Assembly (NCBI GenBank): GCA_964480945.1
Contig: CAYZRX010000048.1
Coordinates: forward strand, 1 to 28,344
Source: VGWB01 sp964480945
GTDB taxonomy: Bacteria > Bacteroidota > Ignavibacteria > UBA10030
Reading direction: 5' to 3'
DNA: 28,344 nt
The notes beneath the pieces were generated by a model. It had not been told where the DNA came from and made no database searches. It saw nothing but the letters and a program-made list of their open reading frames with translations. Below, in pieces: positions 1-6,248 of this stretch. The translations under genes and the position numbers were made by a program. Position 1 is the first letter of the stretch. Each line of letters opens with the position of its first letter.

Positions 1-941
1 GAGTACGCCACCATCGAACCGGTCACGATCATGATCTGATTCATCTTCTCGAGATGATTCATCGTGATGATATGCTTGAGCTTGAACGATTGCCTCACGA
101 AGATCAAAACGTTCTGCACCATCGCGAAGCCCGAGAAGACTGCACCGGCCACGAAGTAGGGGGGAAAAATCGTCGAATGCCATCCGGGAAGCACCGAGAC
201 CGCGAAGTCGAAGCTGACGATCGTGTGAACCGAGAGCACCAGAGGCGTCGCAAACCCTGCGAGAATGAGATAGGCGCGCTCGTAATGCTGCCAGTGCCGG
301 TTCGAGTGACGCCAGCCGAGACTGAAGATGGAGTAGATCGTCTTCTTCACCTTGTTCGTCGTGCGGTCGCGGAGCGTCGCAAGATCCGGGATGAGCCCGG
401 TGTACCAGAACACCAGCGATACCGTGAAATATGTGGAGACTGCAAAGACATCCCACACGAGCGGGGACATGAAGTTGATCCAGACACCGTGCTGGTTCGG
501 ATAGGGCATCAGGTACAGCGGAAGCCAGGGACGACCAAGGTGAAGGACCGGAAACATCCCGGCACAGATAACAGCGAAGATCGTCATTGCCTCCGCAAAC
601 CGGGCGACGCCGGTTCTCCAATGCTGACGGAGCAGGAAAAGGATGGCAGAGATCAACGTGCCGGCGTGACCGATACCGATCCAGAAGACGAAGTTCGTGA
701 TATCGAAGCCCCACGCGACCGGTATGTTGATCCCCCACAAGCCCAGACCTTCGAAGACCGTCATGAAGGCACAGTACGCCCCGAACCCGAGCATCGTCGA
801 CGTCACGGCAAAGGTGATCCACCACGTGCGTTTCGGAAACTCGTCGAGCGGAGCCGCAATCGTTGCATCGATCTGCGCCGCGCTTGGCTTCCCTTCAACG
901 ACCGGGATTTCTTGCCTATACTCGATCGCCGCAGTACTCAC
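1..941 (-). CDS. actC: Alternative complex III membrane subunit ActC (NrfD/PsrC family), 3' end outside window
   Basis: This is the quinol-oxidising integral membrane subunit of alternative complex III, which passes electrons from menaquinol to the ActB iron-sulfur chain. The frame is open to the window edge, giving 313 codons. After a roughly 37-residue polar N-terminus, hydrophobic segments follow one another (about residues 40-60, 78-104, 117-134, 160-182 and later ones). The NrfD-type stretch FWIGIGHAGTLISAIL and the later HLGRPW motif are both present. The GTG start overlaps the actB stop in a GTGA junction, so translation is probably coupled. I see no ATG alternative as well placed. The remaining act genes (usually actD, actE, actF) should lie just beyond position 1. 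Confidence 0.9.
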   Translation of the reverse strand, partial: MSTAAIEYRQEIPVVEGKPSAAQIDATIAAPLDEFPKRTWWITFAVTSTMLGFGAYCAFMTVFEGLGLWGINIPVAWGFDITNFVFWIGIGHAGTLISAILFLLRQHWRTGVARFAEAMTIFAVICAGMFPVLHLGRPWLPLYLMPYPNQHGVWINFMSPLVWDVFAVSTYFTVSLVFWYTGLIPDLATLRDRTTNKVKKTIYSIFSLGWRHSNRHWQHYERAYLILAGFATPLVLSVHTIVSFDFAVSVLPGWHSTIFPPYFVAGAVFSGFAMVQNVLIFVRQSFKLKHIITMNHLEKMNQIMIVTGSMVAY

Positions 942-3900
942 GAGGTCTTCTCCGATTGAACATTCCGCAATTTCGCCAGATACGTGACGTTGGGCCGAGC
1001 GTTCACCTCTTCCAGAACGTGGTAGCCGAGAGCGTGAGCCCGATAACGGGAAATCTCGGACTCGGGATCGTTCATGTCGCCGAACACGATCGCCGTCGCC
1101 GGGCACGCCTCCTGACAAGCAGTCTTGACGTCACTTCCCTTCAACGGCCTCCCCTGCTCCACCGCATGCTGGCGCGCCTCCATGATGCGCTGGATGCAGA
1201 ACGTGCACTTTTCCATAACGCCGCGGGAGCGGAGCGTCACTTCAGGATTGTACATCAGGTTCATCGGCTCTTCGTAGTAATACCCGTTGTCAAAGTACTC
1301 ATGCCAGTCGAAGAAGTTGAACCGGCGCACCTTGTAGGGACAGTTGTTCGAACAGTACTTCGTGCCGACGCACCGGTTGTAAACCATCTGATTGAGACCG
1401 TCCGGACTGTGGTTGGTCGCGGAGACCGGACAGACGTTCTCGCATGGCGCATTGTCGCAATGCTGGCATAACATCGGCTGATGGCTCGGGATCGTTTCCT
1501 CGGCGGTTCCGGAGTAGTACCGGTCGATCCGGATCCAGTGCATCTCCCTTCCTCTCCCGGCCTGATCCTTCCCGACGACGGGGACGTTGTTCTCAACATT
1601 GCAGCTGGCCACGCAGGCCTGGCAACCGACGCACTTGTTCATGTCGATGGACATCGCCCACTTCACACCCGTGTACTCAACCCGCTTGGTGATGTCGAAC
1701 AGCTCGACCTTCTCGTGTTGCAGGAATTTCGGGTCTCGCTCATACTCCGCAACCGTACCCTCACGAATAACCCCGCGCCTGCGGTCGATGTCCTTCAGGA
1801 ATGTGTCGTCCAGCGAATGGTGTTCCTGCGTTGTCACGAGCTTGTGGTCTTGGTGCGCGTTCGTGACCTTTGCACCCGTGTAGATGCGGGGTCCCATGAG
1901 CGCGTCTTTCGAGAGCAGCACGTTCGCGTTCGCCCCCACCCACGTTCCGACCGATCCGGCGTTCGATCGACCATATCCGAGCTGAACAGATATCACCCCA
2001 TCAGCCTGTCCCGGCTGCACCAGCACGGGAAAGGTCTGAGTACCGTGCGGCAGCGAGACTTCGACCGTGCTGTTGTCCTCGACGCCGAGCTCCTGTGCAG
2101 TCTTCTTCGAAACTGCTGCATAATTGTCCCAAACGACCCGCGAAATCGGGTGCGGCAGCTCCTGAAGCCAGCCATTGTTGGCAAAAGAGCCATCTCCGAT
2201 GGAGTAGTTCGGAGTCAAAGCAACCACGTATCCCGGCGAAGACAAGCCGCCCTTTTCGAGGGCAGGCGATCGGAACCGGAGCGCCCCTGCCGCTTTCTGC
2301 TCGGTCACGACCACGCCGTCGTGAAGTGACGCGTACCAGAATGTCTTGAAGTCGACCCTTCTTCTGAGCGACGGGAAGATCTCCTTTTCCCAGTGACGCA
2401 TGAGGTACTCGTGGTAAATCGTCTCCTTATACGATCCTTTCCCACCGATCCATGCCAACAACGCCGCTTCCTTCTGGCGAGTATCGTACAGGGGAGCAAT
2501 CACCGGCTGCTGCAGGGAGTAGATTCCCGTTCGAATCTGGTGATCTCCCCATGACTCATAAGCATGATGGATCGGGAGCACGTGCGTGCACAGACGCGAC
2601 GTTTCGTCATCGGCCTCCACCAGGCTCACGCTCACCGGAACGGACTTGAGCGCCTCGGCGTAGCCAAACCCTTGCGGAAGATGATAGACGGGATTCGCAT
2701 CGAAGTGAATGACCATGCCGACGCTTCCCGACTTCATTCTGTTGACAAGCTGTTCAAGTTCCTGGGAGGAAGTCAGGGAGGAGAACGAAACGGTCTGTTC
2801 CGACAGCCGGTAGAGCTTCGAGTTTCCGAGGATCTCGTTGAGGTAGTTGACAGCGATGTGAACATCCGTCGGCAGCGTGTCTCCTGCCAGGACGATCGCT
2901 TCGCCTGACCTCTGAATGAGATCGTCGACGAGCTGCTGAAGAACTTCACCGGAGAGTCCCTGCCGATCGGCAAACGATTTCAGCGTGACGGCGGAGACGG
3001 GCCCCTGGAGAGGCCCCCTCACTGATCCGCTCTTCCGTACGAGTACGATTTCATTGATAAGGGCCAGAACGAAGTCGAGCTGGGCATCGGGGCGGAGACG
3101 GAGCCTGTAATCCGCGTTGGCTCCAGTGAGGCTCAGCGTCCCCTCGACGACGTACAGCCGGTTGAAGTCCTTCGACTTCATGATATCCCGGCCATCCGTG
3201 AATCCTCGAATCTGTTCGATCGTCATCCCTTCAGCGCCGAGAAAATCCGATTCAAGCGAGAGAATGACTTTCGCCTTTCCCCACTCAAGCGTCGGGAGCT
3301 CAGCGGTCCCGTAACACGCTTCCCACGCCCGGCGACGATTCGCGTCGTTGAACAAGTCGTAGGAATAGAAGCGTGTCGTCGGGTATCGCGCTTTGAAATC
3401 GTCGAGGACTTTCGCCGTCGAAGGCGAGTGGATGGAATGCGTGAGGATCGCTATCTCTTTCGACGTGCGTGTACACTCATCGAGATGGCGAAGCAACTCC
3501 CCGTCAACCTGGTCCCAGGTGAGCCCCCCGGTTTTGCCGGAGCCGCTGCCGTGAGCTGGCCCGCGGAGCCGGTAGGGATCATAGAGATTGAGGATGCTCG
3601 CCTGCCCCGTCGGACAGATCTTGCCGCGGTTGATCGGGTGGTCCGGGTTCCCGTCGATCTTGATCGGTCGCCCTTCGCGCGTTTTGATCAGGATCCCGCA
3701 CGCCTGGTTACATCCCGTGCATGTCGACGCATAGTAGTTTGGCACTCCCGGCGTGACTTCCTCGGGCTTCTTCGTGTAGGGAACGATCTCTCCTTCATCA
3801 CGATAACTGTTGCATCCCGCCGCGGCAAAAGCGGCCGACGCCGTCAACAGTGCCAGGAACTGCTTGCGAGACATCGCAGAGAGATCGGACATCTTGAAGT

Positions 3901-4003
3901 CGTCCGTCACCCCCTCCATGAACTCCTGTGCTTTCTGCTCGCTCACGGAGTCCTGATCGTGCAGCTCCCGGAGGCTTTTCCAGTATCTCGATCCGTCAGA
4001 CAT
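938..4003 (-). CDS. actB: Alternative complex III subunit ActB: molybdopterin-oxidoreductase-like domain fused to ferredoxin-like domain
   Basis: Peripheral iron-sulfur subunit of the quinol:cytochrome c/oxidase oxidoreductase; 1021 aa, as expected for the fused form. The N-terminus has the extended Tat-variant leader of this family: YWKSLREL at 7-14, then SRKQFL at 45-50 and a hydrophobic run ending in AAGC (Cys64, possible lipidation site). A Cys quartet follows at 95, 98, 102 and 130. The C-terminal ferredoxin region carries Cys791/794/797/801, 846/849/854/858, 878/884/888 (one Cys short, as for a 3Fe-4S site) and 933/936/963/967. By family knowledge this means three 4Fe-4S clusters and one 3Fe-4S cluster, with no catalytic molybdenum. 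The start overlaps the upstream 73-aa gene by 8 bases and has AAGGAA upstream. Confidence 0.95.
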   Translation of the reverse strand: MSDGSRYWKSLRELHDQDSVSEQKAQEFMEGVTDDFKMSDLSAMSRKQFLALLTASAAFAAAGCNSYRDEGEIVPYTKKPEEVTPGVPNYYASTCTGCNQACGILIKTREGRPIKIDGNPDHPINRGKICPTGQASILNLYDPYRLRGPAHGSGSGKTGGLTWDQVDGELLRHLDECTRTSKEIAILTHSIHSPSTAKVLDDFKARYPTTRFYSYDLFNDANRRRAWEACYGTAELPTLEWGKAKVILSLESDFLGAEGMTIEQIRGFTDGRDIMKSKDFNRLYVVEGTLSLTGANADYRLRLRPDAQLDFVLALINEIVLVRKSGSVRGPLQGPVSAVTLKSFADRQGLSGEVLQQLVDDLIQRSGEAIVLAGDTLPTDVHIAVNYLNEILGNSKLYRLSEQTVSFSSLTSSQELEQLVNRMKSGSVGMVIHFDANPVYHLPQGFGYAEALKSVPVSVSLVEADDETSRLCTHVLPIHHAYESWGDHQIRTGIYSLQQPVIAPLYDTRQKEAALLAWIGGKGSYKETIYHEYLMRHWEKEIFPSLRRRVDFKTFWYASLHDGVVVTEQKAAGALRFRSPALEKGGLSSPGYVVALTPNYSIGDGSFANNGWLQELPHPISRVVWDNYAAVSKKTAQELGVEDNSTVEVSLPHGTQTFPVLVQPGQADGVISVQLGYGRSNAGSVGTWVGANANVLLSKDALMGPRIYTGAKVTNAHQDHKLVTTQEHHSLDDTFLKDIDRRRGVIREGTVAEYERDPKFLQHEKVELFDITKRVEYTGVKWAMSIDMNKCVGCQACVASCNVENNVPVVGKDQAGRGREMHWIRIDRYYSGTAEETIPSHQPMLCQHCDNAPCENVCPVSATNHSPDGLNQMVYNRCVGTKYCSNNCPYKVRRFNFFDWHEYFDNGYYYEEPMNLMYNPEVTLRSRGVMEKCTFCIQRIMEARQHAVEQGRPLKGSDVKTACQEACPATAIVFGDMNDPESEISRYRAHALGYHVLEEVNARPNVTYLAKLRNVQSEKTS

Positions 4004-4217
4004 GCGATTTTGAGCTTTCCTTGGTTCTGGGAACCGCCAGCGGATGAGTGGAAATCTTCATCGACCGGCGACGCCGTGAAGGGACGTTCTTTCGAGCAAA
4101 CAGGCTCCGCAGAAGCCCTCCTCCGAGGTATCCCCCGATGAGGCCGGCGGCCAAATAGCCGAAAAACGACCTCCGTTTCAACGGAGCGCGACCACTTCCT
4201 CCTGGGATCTCCTTCAT
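3996..4217 (-). CDS. 73-aa twin-arginine small membrane protein between actA and actB, function unknown
   Basis: I do not recognise a named family. The start at 4217 is chosen because a strong AAGGAG (4224-4229) sits 6 bases upstream and overlaps the actA stop; a longer frame would run into actA. The product has a Tat-like KRRSFFGYL (residues 14-22) followed by a glycine-rich hydrophobic stretch (about 18-38). A very basic tail follows, including RRRR at 48-51 and STHPLAVPR near the end. The shape resembles the Tat anchor of a Rieske protein without the Rieske domain. The stop overlaps actB by 8 bases, so it is translated with the complex. It could be an accessory or small structural subunit of alternative complex III, or a truncated Rieske remnant. 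The role is inference. Confidence 0.7.
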   Translation of the reverse strand: MKEIPGGSGRAPLKRRSFFGYLAAGLIGGYLGGGLLRSLFARKNVPSRRRRSMKISTHPLAVPRTKESSKSHV

Positions 4218-4223
4218 CGACGT

Positions 4224-4229
4224 CTCCTT
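4224..4229 (-). promoter_or_regulatory. Shine-Dalgarno of the 73-aa act small protein
   Basis: AAGGAG on the minus strand, six bases before the ATG at 4217 and overlapping the actA stop codon. It fixes the start of the small gene and argues that it is translated. Confidence 0.7.
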
Positions 4230-4797
4230 AGCGATGGCACGTCCAGCAATTGTCCGGGCCCTTCTTGATGCCTGGAACGTTCGCCAGAATAGTCGGCGCA
4301 TTACGATGGCAATTCAAGCAGGCGGCCATCGTGAAGTCCGAAACCTGGCTGATCACATCCATGCTCGCGACATTCCCGTGGCAGTTGGCGCAATCGATTC
4401 CCTTATTGACGTGGACGCTGTGGTTGAAATAGACATAGTCCGGGAGTCGGTGCACACGTTTCCACGGCAGGGCGACACCCTCTTCATAATACTTTGTGAG
4501 TTTGATGATTTCGGGCTTGTTCTTGCGTGCGATGGTGTGGCAGTTCATACAGATGGAGAGCGCCGGAATCGTCGCGTGCGGCGAAACCGTGACACCCGTG
4601 TGGCAGTACTTACAGTCGATTTGCATTGTGCCGGCATGAAGCTTGTGGGAGAACGCAATAGGCTGGACCGGCACGTATCCCACTCCATCACGCTCTGCAC
4701 GGGACAAGAAATACGTAGCCGTAAAGGACGTCAACGCCACGAAGACAACGATCGGCAGTCGTATCCGCAGAGTGTAGTCAAGAAGCGATTTCTTCAT
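4228..4797 (-). CDS. actA: Alternative complex III pentaheme cytochrome c subunit ActA
   Basis: Electron-output subunit of alternative complex III, on the periplasmic side; 189 aa. Five CxxCH haem-attachment motifs are visible at residues 62-66 (CKYCH), 83-87 (CMNCH), 136-140 (CANCH), 160-164 (CLNCH) and 184-188 (CWTCH, at the very C-terminus). A single hydrophobic segment at about 13-31 is a signal anchor. His residues in FSHKLHAG and NHSVHV are likely distal haem ligands. The ATG directly follows a stop codon in its own frame, so no upstream start is possible. Its GAAGG lies flush against the ATG with no spacer, so initiation may depend on translation of an overlapping upstream reading frame. 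It is the first recognisable gene of the act operon. Confidence 0.94.
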   Translation of the reverse strand: MKKSLLDYTLRIRLPIVVFVALTSFTATYFLSRAERDGVGYVPVQPIAFSHKLHAGTMQIDCKYCHTGVTVSPHATIPALSICMNCHTIARKNKPEIIKLTKYYEEGVALPWKRVHRLPDYVYFNHSVHVNKGIDCANCHGNVASMDVISQVSDFTMAACLNCHRNAPTILANVPGIKKGPDNCWTCHR

Positions 4798-4918
4798 CCT
4801 TCAGACCGGGTGTAGCTTTCTGGATGATCGGCAGGTAGATCAAGACCGAAATGGACGACGTGCAGAGTAAGACTTGATTGAGCCAACGGGCATAATGAGA
4901 ATGATTCCTGGTTACCAT
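4778..4918 (-). CDS. Possible 46-aa single-TM microprotein overlapping the actA start
   Basis: An open frame from ATG 4918 to TGA 4778 encodes 46 residues. There is a polar start, a hydrophobic stretch of about 17 residues (around 16-32, containing LLCTSSISVLIYLPII), and an acidic tail ending KDEEIAS. It overlaps actA by 20 bases, and actA lacks a properly spaced ribosome binding site, which fits translational coupling. From about 4890 down, codon third positions are mostly G or C, like the neighbouring genes. Against it, there is no clear ribosome binding site, and the best predicted promoter would start transcription at about 4916, inside the proposed ATG. The hydrophobic stretch could also be chance. 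Confidence 0.33.
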   Translation of the reverse strand: MVTRNHSHYARWLNQVLLCTSSISVLIYLPIIQKATPGLKDEEIAS

Positions 4919-4927
4919 TCTCATTAT
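4892..4927. promoter_or_regulatory. Perfect 12-bp inverted repeat, Fur-box-like operator in the act promoter
   Basis: The arms ATAATGAGAATG (4892-4903) and CATTCTCATTAT (4916-4927) are exact reverse complements around a 12-base spacer. The half-site TGAGAAT matches the half-site of the known Fur consensus (TGAGAAT, one base, ATTCTCA). The right arm covers most of the predicted -10 hexamer, the right position for a repressor. Binding by Fur or a Fur-family relative is inference. Given the five haems and four Fe-S clusters encoded downstream, iron control would make sense. Confidence 0.55.
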
Positions 4928-4951
4928 AAGTAAATTTTATCCCCTACGCAA
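4923..4951 (-). promoter_or_regulatory. Predicted sigma-70 promoter of the act operon
   Basis: On the minus strand, TTGCGT (4946-4951) and a perfect TATAAT (4923-4928) are separated by 17 bases. Predicted transcription start is about 4916, leaving a leader of about 120 bases before actA. The -35 is weak (three of six bases), as for a regulated promoter. Confidence 0.55.
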
Positions 4952-5164
4952 ATCTTTTTTGTGGATTTGCACGGTTTTGAAATTTTCGGGTCACAGACAT
5001 CGCGGGGTCTTTCGGCGGACCTCCACGAGACCGGTGTCAAGCAGTGTGAGGCTCATCGTTAAGACCGAACCGCGACGATTGACGCGATGAACAAACAGCG
5101 GGTGCAGAGAGTGCCCGAATGGAAGTGTAGGAGAGTGAGAATTGCGGGGCTGGAGCGAATCTCG

Positions 5165-5239
5165 TGGGCGCTACTGGGATCGAACCAGTGACCTTACGCG
5201 TGTGAGGCGTACGCTCTGAACCAGCTGAGCTAAGCGCCC
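5165..5239 (-). tRNA. tRNA-Val, anticodon CAC
   Basis: A full cloverleaf folds on the minus strand. The acceptor stem is GGGCGCT/AGCGCCC with discriminator A, and the D-arm contains AGCTGGTTC. The anticodon stem TACGC/GCGTA encloses loop CTCACAC, giving anticodon CAC (valine, codon GUG). The T-arm is ACTGG-TTCGATC-CCAGT. CCA is not encoded. It is a single-gene unit with its own promoter. Confidence 0.96.
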
Positions 5240-5250
5240 GATTCCAAAAA

Positions 5251-5279
5251 AATGTACCGAAATGCACCTCGAATGTCAA
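5251..5279 (-). promoter_or_regulatory. Sigma-70 promoter of tRNA-Val
   Basis: A perfect TTGACA (5274-5279), a 17-base spacer and TACATT (5251-5256) lie just upstream of the tRNA. Predicted start at about 5244 gives a 5-base leader. This is one of the strongest consensus promoters in the window. Confidence 0.8.
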
Positions 5280-5411
5280 GGAACCCCTCAAACGGTCGCA
5301 GTCTTGATTCGAGCCGCTCTCAGGACATTGCGGATACGTCCCCGCCGACGATCTGGCACACGGGTCCGCGCGGCACGATCTCGTCATCAAAGAGGGGAAA
5401 CGCAGAAACCA

Positions 5412-6161
5412 TCAGTTCACAGGAAGACCTGAATCTTTCTCCCCCGCTTCGGCCGCTCGTGGAGCAAGCTGAATCTCATCCAGTCTGTGTGTCACAACGG
5501 ACGAAAGTCCGCGCATGGATGCCACGCCGGACGAGAGAAGCTCGACGTTTTCTCGAATCTCAGCCAGCACTTCTTTGATCCGATCCGCCCCCCCAGCCGT
5601 CGTCGCGAGATCGGCTTCGTATCGTCTGAGGTTCCTTTGCAGTTCGAGGATGCTCTTCTCCAAGAGCTGGCCTACGGAATTCACGGTGTTGTGGAAGAGC
5701 CGAAGAGAATCAAGCTCCTTTTGCTTCTCTTTCAGCAAGCGCCTCTCCGCCTGGCGCTCCATGACCTGCCGCCGGTACAAATATCGCTCGTACACGCTCT
5801 TGACGGCCGTCGAGAGTCGCTCGATGTCGAGCTGATCTTTTCGGAGATAATCATATGCTCCGAGTTTCATCGCCTCGACCGCCACCGCCTCTGAGCCGGC
5901 CGCAGTGATCATGATAACGGGCGTCTGAATCTCCTGATTGTGCATCCACTCAAGAACTTGAAGGCCGGTCATGTCGTCCATCTTGTTGTCGAGAAGAATC
6001 ACATCAAACGGATCCTTCTTCATCATCTCGATGGCTGATTCACCCGAGTTACATGAACGGACCGCGAGATCATCCTGCATCTTGAGAGCCATTTCGACGC
6101 TGAGGCGGAAGGAATCTTCATCGTCAACGATCAGGATGCGAGTGAAGTCAGGTTTTGCCAT
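5412..6161 (-). CDS. Response regulator: CheY-like receiver with helical, non-DNA-binding C-terminal region
   Basis: Residues 7-125 form a receiver domain: acidic pocket DDED at 13-16, phospho-acceptor Asp58 in VILLDNKM, Thr86 and Lys108. The remaining 125 residues are charged and helix-forming (RQAERRLLKEKQKELDSLR and later heptad-like stretches). They contain no recognisable HTH, GGDEF, HD or phosphatase domain, so output is probably through protein contact or oligomerisation. No histidine kinase gene lies next to it. It follows uvrC in the same direction after about 87 bases, but a functional link is not evident. A GAF-SpoIIE phosphatase elsewhere in the window could be in a related signalling network, but nothing here ties them together. 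Confidence 0.85.
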   Translation of the reverse strand: MAKPDFTRILIVDDEDSFRLSVEMALKMQDDLAVRSCNSGESAIEMMKKDPFDVILLDNKMDDMTGLQVLEWMHNQEIQTPVIMITAAGSEAVAVEAMKLGAYDYLRKDQLDIERLSTAVKSVYERYLYRRQVMERQAERRLLKEKQKELDSLRLFHNTVNSVGQLLEKSILELQRNLRRYEADLATTAGGADRIKEVLAEIRENVELLSSGVASMRGLSSVVTHRLDEIQLAPRAAEAGEKDSGLPVN

Positions 6162-6248
6162 AAGCTTCTGGTGTGTGGGAACGAGCGGACTTTCCGATGA
6201 GCATGCTAACAGTCCATGATCATAAAAAACATCGATAAAAACAAGGTT

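Noticed and set aside
54..959. Long plus-strand reading frame antisense to actC
   Set aside because: The product is rich in Arg, His, Asp and Glu with no recognisable domain, while the minus strand encodes a clear NrfD protein. It is a shadow frame in G+C-rich DNA.
5037..5390. Minus-strand frame of 117 codons spanning the tRNA
   Set aside because: It covers tRNA-Val and its promoter, so it cannot be a genuine gene.
6215..6248. A/T-rich hairpin after uvrC as terminator
   Set aside because: The arms (ATAAAAC against GTTTTTAT) are imperfect and contain almost no G or C, so the stem is too weak to call.
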